Positions 24,110 to 36,540 of a stretch of 64,000 bases of DNA are shown piece after piece (within the stretch, counting starts at the first letter, position 1; each line of letters begins with the position of its first letter). Made by a program: the position numbers and the translations under genes. Under the pieces are notes generated by a model. That model saw only the letters and a program-made list of their open reading frames with translations. It searched no databases and was not told where the DNA came from. Source of the DNA: Polydactylus sextarius (taxonomy: Eukaryota; Chordata; Actinopteri; Polynemidae); contig CM028919.1 of the NCBI GenBank assembly GCA_016801845.1, positions 15,025,001-15,089,000 of the forward strand, given 5' to 3'.

Positions 24110-24430
24110 TTGATCAGCTCAGCAGATGGTTAGCTTAGCTTAGCATAAAACTTGTATATGGGTGAGAAAATCAGCTTACTAGCGCCTCCAAAACTCAAAA
24201 CTACAAACTGACATTTAAAAAAGTTAAATAAATTAAAATTTATGTATAAATTAGCAAGTTTTAAAGATGCTAGTTGCCAGATTTCATTATCCTCCCAAGA
24301 CATTCCCTGTGTTTGGTCTTTATGCTAAGCTAGGCTAATGTACTGCTGGTGATAGCTTCACCTTTACTGTACAAACATCGATGTTCTTCTCTAAGTCTCA
24401 GCAAGAGAGCGAATAATGACAAAACTCACA
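24110..24430 (+). repeat. Teleost interspersed repeat (TTAGCTTAGCTTAGCATAA type), copy B
   Basis: Starts with 'GGTTAGCTTAGCTTAGCATAA' and near 24330 carries the inverse 'TTATGCTAAGCTAGGCTAAT', so the two form an inverted pair about 190 bases apart. It ends 'CTCAGCAAGAGAGCGAATAAT'. A short piece of the same family occurs near 46217. Confidence 0.65.
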
Positions 24431-24619
24431 AATCTGCGGAGCAGACGCTATATTTCAAAATTTCACTACTTTTTAAGGTGGATATTTTTGGCCTTTAACA
24501 CACACATATACACACACTCATAGTTGAGTAGGTGTGGAACCATTAACGCTCTAAAAACTGCAACCTCTCACCACCTCCAATAAACTTCTGACTCCCAACA
24601 GTTAGTGTAGTAGGTGGGT

Positions 24620-24785
24620 CATATTGACCTAGTGATTACACAACAGAAGAGCAGTGGGCTAAACCCGTGTGACGGTCTGTCAGCAGCGGTAAGTCCTGTT
24701 CGAGTGACCCCACCCTGCTCTGTCACAGTAGGCTATGTAGCCCCTGACAAAAGCCTCGGCTAAAGGCTGAAGTGTAAATACGATG
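24620..24785 (+). repeat. Degraded tRNA-derived SINE
   Basis: TGACCTAGTGATTAC resembles an A-box region, GTTCGAGTGACC near 24698 a B box, and the 3' part 'GACAAAAGCCTCGGCTAAAG' then 'GTGTAAATAC' matches the tail typical of teleost SINEs. No poly-A tail or target duplication is evident. Confidence 0.55.
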
Positions 24786-27271
24786 GCATAAAGCTCTTTT
24801 CTTTCAGCAATTAACCGTCAAAACCAGCTCTCAATGCCAAGCCTTAACAGCTCCTTTAACTTTTCACCTCTGACAAACATCACTTGAACCAAAAAAAGCA
24901 ACAGCAAAGAGACTGTAGGTGTGTGGGTGTGTATGTGTGTGTTGTCCTCGTTGTCTGTCGCCCACTAAAACCAACGCTTGAGAAAAACTCAAAATCTGTG
25001 GGCTGCTCTGGTGATAAAGGAATAGACCAGGAGGTTGGTTTTCACCACTGGAATGAGGTCTGATGTTGATTCATCCTCTAACAGGATATAATCCTAAACC
25101 TACCAGGGTTTACGTTTCTATCTTTTTATCCTCATCAGGTGGTTGTATTTGTATCTGTGGTTAAAACCAACCCCTGTTATCACAAGCCTCTAAAACCTGA
25201 ATGGAAAGAAAAATGAAGACAGACATGATCCTGATTGACAAAACAGAATTAGTACTAAAAAAATCCAACATCCATAGAGGGGGAGTCTGTGTAGATTTTG
25301 TATCTTACAAACACTGTACAGGGTAATACTCAACTGACCAGGTTCCATGGACTCCATAGAAAGAAGAAAACTCAAAAATAAACCCAAAACAGCTACTCTT
25401 CAACTTATCACTTCTGCACATGTCTGAAAGAAAGTTTATACATTTAGTTTGTTTCTCCTAACTTCATTTTTTTTTCACTTCATCTTCAGTTTTTACAATC
25501 AAGTTTGGTTTTTCAGAGAGGAGGAGCGCTGTGGAGGAGAGGAGGAAAGATGAAACTGCTGGCCTGGCTCTTACCGATCGAGTCCCTGACTAGTTTTAAC
25601 TCTCATGACAGAGAGACGTTAACACTGGGGAGACAGGAACATTTACTGTCTGGTAAAGCCAGGGAGTATCTCTACTATCTGATTTATAGACAGAATCATT
25701 CTCCATTAAAACAAAACCCTCCTTCTCTGCGGTCTATCTCTTAATTTTCCTTCCTTTAATATTCAAAAAAAACCTCCCATAGAAAATGATCCAACATGAG
25801 CAGAGAAGGTGGGGAACAGAAAGACTTGTTTTTCTTTTTATTTCGGGGCAGCTGTGTTTTTCATTTTTAACTTTGGGCTTTATCCTCCAGCTTCTCAGTC
25901 CCTGCAGACTCATTCTCAGGTGTGATCAGTCTGCAACCTCGCCCTCTCTCGGGGTAAAGCACAGGGAGATTTGACGTACAGTAGAAACCTTTGTTTGAGA
26001 TTCTAGCAGGTATCTGGTTAGGTACCCTCCGCCCCACCCCACCTCCCCCGGCTTACAGATCAGATCCCCTGTTGTTTCATTAATACTAGCAGGAAAAGAA
26101 ACCTGATTGGCCAGGGGAAACACCTATTTCAAAGCAAAAACAATAATAATAAAAAAAATACAGTATTACCTTATCTGTTAAGTAATGCTTCAACAAAATA
26201 TCAAAATGTACATTGAGTTCACAAACAAGTATTAAGAAAAATGCAGTAAACGTCTGGGGTTAATAGCTTGAGTTCTGTGTGGAGCTGTGTTTCCCTCATA
26301 GGTGCAGATCTGAGGTCGGGTTAGACATCGATTTAAACCAGCAGTCGTGATAAACTGCTGCAGTATCAGTGACAGCAGATCAGCATCTAGTGACCACTTT
26401 CTGTACAGGTTGGCACAGCTGGAGGTTTTGGCCACAGGCTGCAGGCGGCCATGTTGAGGCCACAGGCAGAGAAGGTCTGTTGATACAGGTTTGGGTGGGA
26501 ACATGCTATAGCCTGATAAAGGCAAAGGCTTTAGCCACTTTAGCTCCAAAAGTCCAAACCATGATTTATAGCACAGGCAGGTTTGAGGACAAAGCTCTCA
26601 TACCTTTTTATTATTATTATTTTTTTAAAACTCCAACCAAAAGAAGAAGCATTTATTGAGCTTTTAATGAGACACTGTTGTTGTGTTTGGCACGGTTGGT
26701 AGAAGCATCAACCGCCCGTCGCTGTTGCCGACTTGCATCTTCCCACTCCCTGCCTATGGCACAGCTGTCTATCCTTTACCCAGCCCCTCATTTCATGACA
26801 AAAGACGGAGAAAAAAAATCCCAGTTTCCTACTGATTATTATTGTCCAAATCCCTTTTCAAGTTAAGCTGACACTTGTAGTTAATTTACCAGCATATATG
26901 AATATTACCAAAGCACCTTGGATCATACTCAGTGATATACTGATCTCACTGCCACTGTGAGCACATGATACCTGCCCATTAGCTGTCGCTCTAGGGTATG
27001 GCGCTTTTCCAGAGTGGCTATTTTGGGAGAGTGTGTGTTTCAAAGTATGTGTGTGTATGTGCGTGTGTGTGTGTTTGTTAGACGTAGCCCTGTAAGACTG
27101 GATAGGGCTGCTTGAAGTTATGTGTTTGCATGTGTGTGTCTGGGGAAGTCTGGGGTCAATTTAGATAACGGATGTGCACATTAATTGTGTGAGTGTGTGT
27201 GTGTGTGTATGGATGTGTGTTTATGTGTGTGTGTTTGTGTGTGAGGGTAGGAGGAGTAGGGTGGAGCGCAG
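24786..27271. other. Noncoding, probably including the gng7 3' UTR
   Basis: No coding region recognised. The part next to 27271 is GT-rich (27030-27245) and directly follows the gng7 stop codon on the - strand, so it is likely gng7 3' UTR; its length is unknown. Confidence 0.5.
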
Positions 27272-27638
27272 CTATAGGATGATACAGGGTTTCTTGTCCT
27301 TGAAGGGGTTTTCGGAGGTGGGAACCCCAACCAGCAGAGGGTCGCTACGAGCGTGTTGCTCACAGTAGCTCATTAGGTCGGCCGCTGCTTTTGACACCTG
27401 AGAAGAGAGAGGCCAGAGGGGGAGAGATGAGAGGGTGACAGATTAAGATAAACATGTAGACGGAAACTGGACAAGTGTGGAGAAAGAAAAAGAAGATGGC
27501 AGGTGCAGAATTATACACACAAACAATAGACATGTGGGAGTGAAGCGCTTATCGTACCTTAATACGTTCAATCCCTGCTTCAATCCTCAGCTGTTCTACC
27601 AGTTTCCTGGCCTGGGCGATATTATTAGTGGTGGACAT
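27272..27638 (-). CDS. gng7: G protein gamma subunit 7
   Basis: Two coding exons on the - strand: 27638-27558 (ATG, 27 codons) and 27397-27272 (ending TAG), giving exactly 68 residues, the length of mammalian GNG7. The protein starts MSTTNNIAQARKLVEQLRIE and continues AGIERIKVSKAAADLMSYC, then EQHARSDPLLVGVP and KDKKPCIIL. The C-terminal CIIL box is a CAAX motif for geranylgeranylation, which anchors the beta-gamma dimer to membrane. Family role: it pairs with a G-beta subunit; in mammals GNG7 is enriched in striatum and supports Golf-coupled dopamine and adenosine signalling. The single coding intron after codon 27 is the family pattern. It lies head to tail with diras1 and reep6 on the same strand, as expected for the 19p13.3-like block. 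Confidence 0.96.
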
Positions 27639-28796
27639 ACTGATCCATCAGAATACACCAACACAGGAGAAAACTGAACGAGAAGAGAGAGCGAGATGAA
27701 AACACGTTCATGTTATTCAGACAGTGATGGATGATTTCATCAAATATGCTGGCACACCTTAGGACACACAGGGAGAGGAATGTGCCAACGGAAAACATCC
27801 TGACGGTAAAGTCTCCACCAAAACTGGACTTTGGAACATGTTGTGGTTTGACAGGTACAGACATACACACAAGCTTTTACTACATTTTGATTAATGTCTT
27901 GTAATGTGTAACCAAGACAACACTGAGTGAAATATAAAGATGAAATGTCGACTCTCGTTTGGACATTTCTATTTGTAAATACAAAATATTGTTTAAACAT
28001 TTATTAAATGGTTTTTTGTTCATTGTTACATCAAAATTATTGAAGTAATAATATATGATTAAATATTCTCAAAAGGGCCATTTTTTTTTCTGCATAACAA
28101 GTGTTTGTTTCTTTTTAATAACAATCTATGGAAGACATTTGTGCTTTTACTAAATGCAGGATTCTTATCTCTTAACTTAACTACCACTGTTTGTTGCAGA
28201 TTTAAAAAAAAACATATACTCTAAGTATTTCTTTATGAAGCAAACAACATATAAATCTTAAACTTGCACCAACTAATGCACTAGTGGTCTAACAGTGTTT
28301 TTATGAAGCCTCTGGGTTTGCACTGACATTGTACTGATTTTAAAAAGTGACTCAACCATCCAAGTCATTCAGTCAGCTCCATTCATGAGCCCATGTGGCC
28401 TCAGTAGATTTATAGCACCACCGTGTGGTGAAGTCATGAAGGTGCAGTGCTAATAATTCAGAAAATTTAAAAACGTGTCAGTTTCTTCATACAAAATACA
28501 GTTTATGGAGATGTTGTACACGAACAAAGCTCATTGGACCAGTGCTAATCATTTATACTGAATACTACACATACTATAAATACAGGTATAAACACAGATC
28601 ACAAAGGCCCCATAAAGGGTTGTATCAAGGCAGTAATGGACCAGGCTGAGATGTATCTTTTGGATAAACACATCCTGTGATATAAACTGTTATCCAGTCC
28701 TTTGCCTGGCGACAGGACTTTGGCTGGATTCAGTTCAATGAAAAACAAGTCAAACCAAACTCATTGTGCAGCTTCAGTGGGAACAAATAGTGTTAC
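27639..28796. other. Probable gng7 5' intron
   Basis: AT-rich, no gene recognised; it lies between the first coding exon and the probable 5' UTR exon. Confidence 0.5.
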
Positions 28797-28956
28797 CTGA
28801 CTGATGGTGTGCAGACGGGACTGTCTCCCTTCTTTCTGAGCACTAATGAGACTGGATGAAGACGTGGACGTGAGCGCTGCAGGGACGGACGCACAAAACA
28901 GTTGCCAAGTCAAAGCGACAGAGTTGGGTGATGGATGAGCTCACATTGGCTTGACT
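28797..28956 (-). other. Probable noncoding 5' exon of gng7
   Basis: On the - strand TTCTTCTCAG/AGTCAAG gives an acceptor and CACCATCAGTCAG/GTAACA a donor, bounding 160 bases without a long frame. The segment is less AT-rich than its surroundings. A spliced 5' UTR exon upstream of gng7 is known in mammals; assignment here is inference. Confidence 0.45.
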
Positions 28957-29594
28957 CTGAGAAGAAGAAGAAGAAAGACAACATGGTGACGTGAACAGAT
29001 GATTTGACAGCTGATTTATAAAACAAAACTAAAAACAACTTACATTTGATAAGTTTAAGTCAATTAGTTTTCCTCCATTTTATTTTTGGACCAATGAAAT
29101 GAAATTGCAATTCAAGTTTTCATGTGTCAAAGATAAATGACTAATTCTGAGATCCTGACAGTGGAATTTGCTTTATTACCAAACTGTCAACATTGGGCTT
29201 ATCGTCCATATTTAAATATCTGTCATCACAGCTTCATTTTTCTTCAAAAAAGCATCAGTAATAGCACTTAATTGATCAGATGGTGGGAAATTCCTGCATT
29301 GCAGAGCCAAAACAAAGACCTTTCAAGTTCTTTTTCATACCATTAGCGGCTAAATATTATTAAAAACTCTGTAACTTCTTTCTTTTCTGCGTCTTTGAAC
29401 ACGGGGTGGAAAGTTTCCTCACTGAGTACATATGATCAGGACACACCTCGCTGTTCACCTACATCACTGTGAGTGTGTTACAACTGTCTCTCACTCTGTG
29501 TCTCTGTCTGTCGCCCTGTCTCCTGGTGAGAGAGTCCTGCTTTAATTACTCCTGCTGTGGAGTAGCTCAGAGATTTATGTCTGTAATTAGGGCT

Positions 29595-29599
<5 letters not shown>

Positions 29600-29639
<40 letters not shown>

Positions 29640-29642
29640 AAG
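29600..29642. repeat. (GT)n-(GA)n microsatellite
   Basis: Uninterrupted GT run followed by GA, adjacent to the CCTAA-rich repeat at 29735. Confidence 0.95.
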
Positions 29643-29734
29643 AAATGAGGGAGTGAATAGTCTCATAACACCTGATGAAATTATTTGTCTTTCTCCCTCC
29701 ATCTCTGTCTCTGTACACTCATTTATATCATTAT

Positions 29735-29880
29735 ACTTGTGAGGACATTCACATTCATTCATTCATTGTTCCCTGAAGCCTAACCTTGATTCTAATCCTA
29801 ACCTTAATCCTAATCTTAACCCAGAGCCCAAATCCTAATCCCAAACAGACCCTTAGTGACAAAACCTGCACTGAGGTTTT
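29735..29880 (+). repeat. CCTAA-rich interspersed repeat
   Basis: 'ACTTGTGAGGACATTCACATT' is followed by repeated irregular units of the form CCTAACCTTAAT/CTAATC. This order is a common teleost repeat and resembles, but is not, a telomere array. Together with the neighbouring GT run it probably forms one old element. Confidence 0.6.
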
Positions 29881-30889
29881 ATTCTTTCTTTATTGTTTGT
29901 TACTTCTTTAATTCTGTGAACATAAATGGTGGATAAAGCAAATCAACAAAAGACTTAAAAAACAAACAAACAAACATCAGTGTTACATCACATTGTCTTC
30001 AGCACATTGACGACTTTAGTGCTTTTATTTCATTTATCCTAATTTAACTTCAGTCACCACTTGCCTGACATTATAATCTTATAATCTTAAGAGAAAAAAA
30101 AACACAAAACCAAAAACAATAAACAAAAGGTTCTGATGTAACTTTTAAACCTGAAAGGTAAAAGTTCACCTGGTGGGTTCAGACTCTTGGTCCCATAGAG
30201 GGAATTAAGACTTCATACTGTGACTGTGTGAACAGATTTATTTATTTCACTAAAATATGTTTACAACACACACACGCGCGCGTCACATTATACAACATCC
30301 TTGTCATTCTCCGTCAGGGTTTGTGAACTGTCCCTAAACCACCTCATAAGCTGCATCACTGACAGACAACACATGACTCAACTGTACATATACAAATATA
30401 AATAACACCTTTTAAAACACAACAACATCATTTACTATGGACTCTGAACTGAAAAGACTTTCTCCCAAAAACATAAACACAACATAACCAGGACGAGTTT
30501 TTTCATCTAAATGTGAATGAAACGAATGTTTCAGTGTTTTCTGGTGAAGAGAAGCAACAAACGTGGCAACTCAGTGACACACCTTTCAGGAATGAATGAG
30601 CTCCGGTTTAACACTTTGATTATTTGATTTTACTTCACATTTTTTCATGAGCTTTTCTTCAGCCTGTTGATTTGTCAAACTTTTTGCTAATGCGCATTTC
30701 GCTCTGCTCCCCGAAAGAAAGAAAACAACATGAATTTTCTTCGTATAATCGCATCTCTGCTTTTCCTCTACGCCCCCAAAAACTGAACACGTTTTCTTAA
30801 GAAGCCGATGCACAGAAGCAAAGAAAACAAAAAAAAAAAACCTATATCGCCTACAGTAAGCTGCTTATTTGTCTTGGGCCTGGACCACA

Positions 30890-31990
30890 AAACATCACCA
30901 CCAGAGCTGGAAAGCCCCCCCCTCCTCCTCCTCCTCATCACCCCCCTCACCCCACTCCGGCCCAGCCAAGCGAGCCCACGGCCGCTCTCAAGACGCGCAA
31001 AAATGCATCAATCCTTATTGATCCTAGCAGCTCCTGCGCGCTGATCGGGCCTACAGTACGGAGCCATGTCCTCCACTATAGACCCAGCTACCGCGTGAAA
31101 ACACAATGCGGGCATTTTGATGGATAGAACAGCATGTCCTCTCTCTCCCATGGCCAACAACACACATATACACGCGCGCGCAAACACGAATACATACACA
31201 CGCACACGCAAAGGCGCGCAGTCACTGGCAGACCTTGTGCACATATCAAAGCCAGAGGTATTTTCCCTAGTGAAGACCAGACTAGACCGCTTCGGGTTTG
31301 CATAAAAAGGCCCTGACTGTGAGCCGTGGGAGCAGGGTGGTGACATGTTTGGAAGGAGGCAGGCTCCGGCAGCCAATATAAACCCATCCAACGACAATAG
31401 GCACAAGACTGGAGCGCATGCCTTTATGTTCCGCTATTATGCAAATTGATCGGCATACGGCCTACTTCAGCATCTAAGATCCAGAGGTTGTTGTTTTTTA
31501 AAGAAATATTTTGGATACAGTGGCTTCTGCGTCCTCACGAGTCCAGCCGAGCTCTAGGAAATCTTCCACTGACCCTGTCCCCGGTCCTCCCCACCCTCTC
31601 TGCCGGCAAAGGGCTGGGGAAATCCGGATTCGTGACACTGATGAAGCCCCTCTCTCCGCTGCAGCCGCCCTCGGTGACGAGAAGACGAGGGTTGGTTGCA
31701 GAGGCGCACGGACGCGGTACAATTATTATACACGAGAAGGAAAAAAATACCCGAATATCTCCAAACTCACCTTCGAATGCGCTGTATTGGTGATTTAAAG
31801 GGCCAGATCCGCTGCTTTCTCACCCTCTCTGCTCGTTCACTCCCCGTCTTCACCGAGCCAAACGCCTCCCCTCCGATACCAGTGTCTGTCCACTCCTCTA
31901 CCCCCCACCACCTCCCCCCTTCTCTTCCTCCCTTCTTTCCTCTCTCCTTCTCCCTCCCTCCATCCGATCCGGTGACAGCAGCTTTAACCC
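30890..31990 (-). promoter_or_regulatory. CpG-rich region, candidate gng7 promoter / first exon
   Basis: The stretch is richer in G+C and CpG than its surroundings (for example 30960-31030 and 31540-31730) and lies upstream of gng7 on its strand. An octamer ATGCAAAT is at about 31439-31446. No transcription start can be fixed. Open frames within it on both strands lack similarity to known proteins. Confidence 0.4.
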
Positions 31991-32689
31991 AGGGGCTCCC
32001 AAAAATTTCAAAATCTACATCACCGAATACATCGTCCAAACAAGATCACATTTAAATAAACTACATCCTCTTAAAGCAGCAAATATCAGCAGGTTATAAT
32101 CTAAATCATTGATTTTGTTGAGGATCTTTGCTGCCTTAGACTGAAAGTTGGTGAATATTTTGACGTATTGTGCAACACATGCATGAATGGGACCCCCCCC
32201 CCATTCAAAATTATTTAAGAAAATCTTCTTACCTCCATTTTTGCTGAATGTGTGAATCTTTATTTAATGAAGAAGATAAACATGTAAACATGTTGAGGAG
32301 CTGAGTAGCTATTTTTCTACTGTTTTAGACTTAATTCCACCGGAAGAAAAAAATCAGTGCATATAAAATTATTTATCTTTTAAAGAGTATGAAGGTAAAT
32401 CTATTTACTGTCCAAATAGAAACAGTTTGTTCACATTTCATGTTCTTTATGTGCTTTACACAGTAGTATGTCCTTTAAATGTGCAAAGACACATTTTTAA
32501 ATGTTCAAGTTACTTTCTCTCTCTATTTTGTAGATTATACAAAGCCTTAATTCATCTCCTGTATTGCCTACATTGGCTGTAATAAAGTGCAAAATTAAAG
32601 TTTGACATACATGACATTTCTTTCCAACCTACAAGTCTGTTTTCTCCCCTCTCCTCCGAGTTACACATCTGGATGAATGTACCACTCAG

Positions 32690-32945
32690 TAAAAAACGAC
32701 CCTTCTTGACACGCCTCCATTAATCTGTGCTTCCACAAGGTGGCGCCATTGATCCAACCGTAGCTCCTGCTCCTCCAGGGAGGTGTAGGCCGCTCCTTCT
32801 ATTCCTGGCAGGCCCAGCGCAAAAAAAAAAACAAGCATCCTCCGTTTTCCAACGAGCCGTGAGTCCACTCCTCCACACGGAGCTGACGGTGCTGCGTGAT
32901 TATTGGCTGAACGCGGACGGTTTGCTCTGCGCTGAGGGAGGGGTT
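32690..32945. promoter_or_regulatory. Second CpG-rich patch
   Basis: GC-rich island-like patch (GGTGGCGCCATTGATCC, CTGAACGCGGACGG) within AT-rich DNA, about 1 kb upstream of the previous one on the gng7 strand. It could be an alternative promoter; no gene is seen. Confidence 0.3.
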
Positions 32946-33738
32946 ACTGTGTAAAAATAACATCTTATTTTTTTTGGCACAAAATCTTTGTGTTGGAGCT
33001 TTAAAGCCTTGTTGTGCTGACTGACTGAGATGCAGATAAAGGGACGTTGAGGTTTGAAACAATGCTGCTTTCATGCGCTCACACTCCTACAGCCTTTTCC
33101 TCCTCATGGATGTATGGAAAACCATTTCAAGCTGCTTATTATAACCACAGGAGAAGCTATTTATAACCCACACAGAATACCGCATTGGCCTCATTTCTAC
33201 TGATGTGTGAAATTAAGCTGATGCCTATACATTTCCTCTCACATCTCCTCACCTTTTAGCTTTTCTGTCTCACTTCCTTCCTCCATTTCTGTCTCCTCCT
33301 CCCTCCCTCCCTGTGTGTGCTGTTGAGGAGGCAGTAGGTTACAGTGGATTACAGCAGGGCTCTTTATTTTCTAAGAAATAAGCGGTGGAAGCCCATGAGT
33401 CACGATTCAAAGATGCTCTCAGGCTGACAGAGACGGCCCTTTGAATTCACACACATATTCTTTTTTTTTGTTGTTGTTATTTGTTCTTTGTTTCCTGCTT
33501 CCAAGCCTGGATTACATGGACTCTCTTTCAAATGTTAAAAACATTTGTTTTATCATGTTTTTTTTCCGTGTTGCAGAACAACTATTGCAGACTAATTCAG
33601 CTCTAGAGAACTGGCAGGTTTCTGAGTGCCTCCCCTAGGAGGTTAATGCCCTGGTTAATGCTTTGAGCTGTGGTGTGTGTGTGTGCTGCAGATGTATATC
33701 TTCTAGTCAATATGTAGTTTCTCATCAGCGTCTAGGAG

Positions 33739-33740
<2 letters not shown>

Positions 33741-33776
<36 letters not shown>
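33741..33776. repeat. (TG)n microsatellite
   Basis: Uninterrupted TG run of 36 bases. Confidence 0.95.
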
Positions 33777-33778
<2 letters not shown>

Positions 33779-34043
33779 CAAGAGGATTATCTCATTAAGA
33801 TCTAGAGGAGGGGTGGTCACAATGGGGTGAGAGTTTTCCTTCTTTTTGCTTTGTTGTGTGTTACATCCCAGCAGTAGCAGCCTGGGAGACCTCTGTCTGT
33901 CGTAACGCATCTCAGTCCCCACCAGGGTCACACCACGCTCTGATGCGACAACCGTTGTCAACGTCACTCTGTCTCCATAGCAACCGCACTGGGCACAGCA
34001 TCCCCAAGCAGCTGTTGGAGGGTTAAGGGAGAAGAGAGAGTGG

Positions 34044-34070
34044 AAGGAGGAGGAGGAGGAGGAGGAGGAG
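34044..34070. repeat. (GGA)n microsatellite
   Basis: Trinucleotide GGA run. Confidence 0.9.
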
Positions 34071-34740
34071 TGGGAGGCTGTGAACTCAGCATCTCTCTCT
34101 CTCTGCTGTGTGTTTGTGTGATTAGTGTTATATGTGCAGTGTGAATTCAACAAGGTCAAAACAAAAGCCTGTGGCCATGCTGGCAGCTTCGCTTTGAGCT
34201 AAATATATCATGTTTACTATACATTTACTCAAGTACAGTATTTAAATACAGACACTTCTACTCTACTTGAGTATTTCCAAGTCTCTCCCTCTACTCAAAT
34301 TCTGTTCTTATTGTTACACTGAATTCATTTAACATCTGAAGTCTGTAGTTACTTTGCAGAGTAAGATTGGTCTGCAAAGTAAAAAGACTTAACAGATTCA
34401 CATAGAGAAATGTATAAACCACCAAAGAGTATATAAAATCAAATAAAACGAACAACATTGTTACCAGCGTTAACATTCATAACTTATACACATTATTATT
34501 ATAAACCATTAATTTAAAGTGATAGGTGCTTTTACTTTTATGTAAAGTATATTCCTATGCTAATACTTTTATACTTTTACTTAGATGTCATGTCAGTGAC
34601 ATTTATAAAGATTTTTATAAACTAGGACTCTTAATTAAACCATTAATGTTGTTGTAAACAATTAGACAAATCAAAAAACACTCCTCAGTTCACATTTTTA
34701 TTAGGAAAATCATTTTGCAGTTTTTGATTATTATTATCAT

Positions 34741-34810
34741 ATGTATATATATCTATATCTACATATATTATATATATATATATAGATATATATAGATATA
34801 GAGAGATATT
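34741..34810. repeat. AT-rich simple repeat
   Basis: Imperfect TA/TATATC/TATAGA repeats, able to fold back on themselves. Confidence 0.85.
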
Positions 34811-36501
34811 TACTTATTCAGAGGATGCATCAGCACAGTATATCTTAATAGGAAGACTATTGCTAGAATAAATATCTATACATCATAATTAGATAAATAA
34901 AAAAGTTCCAACAGAAGAAAAAAAAAAACAAAAACGAATCATTTACAAAAAACAATAAGTGCTCAAAAGAAATAAACCATTTGCAAAACTGAAGCTGTAA
35001 ATGCTGCTGAGGAATTTATTTAAAAAATACAAAGATGATTCACAGTTTGTGTCCTTGTTCTCATGCTGGCTGGAACACCGATAGGGACCATGCAGGAATG
35101 AAGCGCCAGAGTGACAGGATTGTACCAAACTACATTACCCACAATGCCCCCACTTCATCACACGCCCGCACCCCCACCTCCCTCCCTCGTCCACAAAAAC
35201 AGCTTGTGGGGATCTGAGGCGACCAGATGAGAAGTAAAGGGCTGAGCCGGGGAGGTCAACGGGGTCAGTGGGAGCATTTTTTTTTAAATGTCTATTTCCT
35301 TCAGATGCTCTGCCGGGATTGTTGCCTTGTTGGCAGAAATGAGACAGCCGATCTAGAAACCCACAGCTTTTATTGTGTATTCATGTTCTACCGACTGTTC
35401 TCTGTTTCAGCGTCACATGGTCATGTTTCCCATCCTGCTATGGAAGAACACACGTGAACCTCTGCTGCACGAGCCTCTTCAGCAACATGAGCGCCGAGTA
35501 CCCGGTTACCTCACTGACGCAAACAACGGAGGTGAACTTTGCCTGCGACTGTTTTATTAAATCTTGTTCTATCCTGCTTCTATTCTCAATAACATTAATT
35601 TTTATTTCTGATTTCCCAGTGTCTTGATTTTCCCCATAAATATTTGATGTATTTATTTCACACAACACAATTTTTTTAAATTCAACTTTTGATTAAAAAG
35701 CAACCTGGGGATATCCTGTCAGTCACATAACTGGCTCCGCCCTGTTTGAGTGACGGGCAAAGACTTTGTGATGAAAAGTTGCATTAATTAAAAAACAGTT
35801 GGGGAAAATAACACTGTGAAATAGAAAAATGATGTTATTGTAAAAGCAAGAAGGATACATTTGATGTTTACATTATAAATATTCATCTGTATTTAGCCAG
35901 ATGATGAATCATTTTATTTATTCATCTAATTTTGGGCACTTCGGGTCTCCATACATGTCCTGCTTTTAAAGTCAATTGGAGAAAATCATAACATACTTTG
36001 GACACAACGTACAGTTTGAACGACTTCATGGCAGCTGGTGAGTTTGTCATGAAGTCATCAAACAGATCTCTTCTGAAATAAAATAAATTCTGTGTTGCTT
36101 CATAAACAGTTGCTTTGACTATAAGAAAGAAACGCAGGCACCTTCCTACCACGGCGGCTTCCTCTCCTCTCTCATCTCTGAAATATTAAGTCCTTTTAAC
36201 ACTATTTACAACTATCTACAGTCGGATGTGAGCAGTGTCGGCCTTCGGTCTGTTCAAGTGCAACCGACTCACAAACATACACTCACAGAAGAAAAGAAAA
36301 TGGGATGGATGGATGGATGTGAAAGAAACTCAGAGGGAATTTAAGGGGGTGGACAGTTGCCTTATGGAGAAGCAGAGGTGACAGCAGCGCCTGTACAGCA
36401 GCGTGGAGCAGAAAGACAGCCAGAGACAAGGCCTGTGTGAATGTGTGTGTGTGACTAAAGACATGCAGTCTGTCTTTGTACCTCTCTATATGTCTTATAT
36501 G

Positions 36502-36503
<2 letters not shown>

Positions 36504-36539
<36 letters not shown>
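36504..36539. repeat. (GT)n microsatellite
   Basis: Uninterrupted GT run. Confidence 0.95.

Positions 36540-36540
<1 letters not shown>

Noticed and set aside
29770..29860. True interstitial telomere array
   Set aside because: The units are irregular and the flanks match a dispersed repeat; no perfect TTAGGG/CCCTAA run.
31008..31406. 132-residue - strand frame in the CpG-rich region
   Set aside because: Low-complexity Cys/Val/Arg product from CA/GT-rich DNA, overlapping open frames on both strands, no homology recognised.
33725..34159. 144-residue - strand frame
   Set aside because: Built largely from GT and GGA microsatellites (His-Thr and Ser runs).
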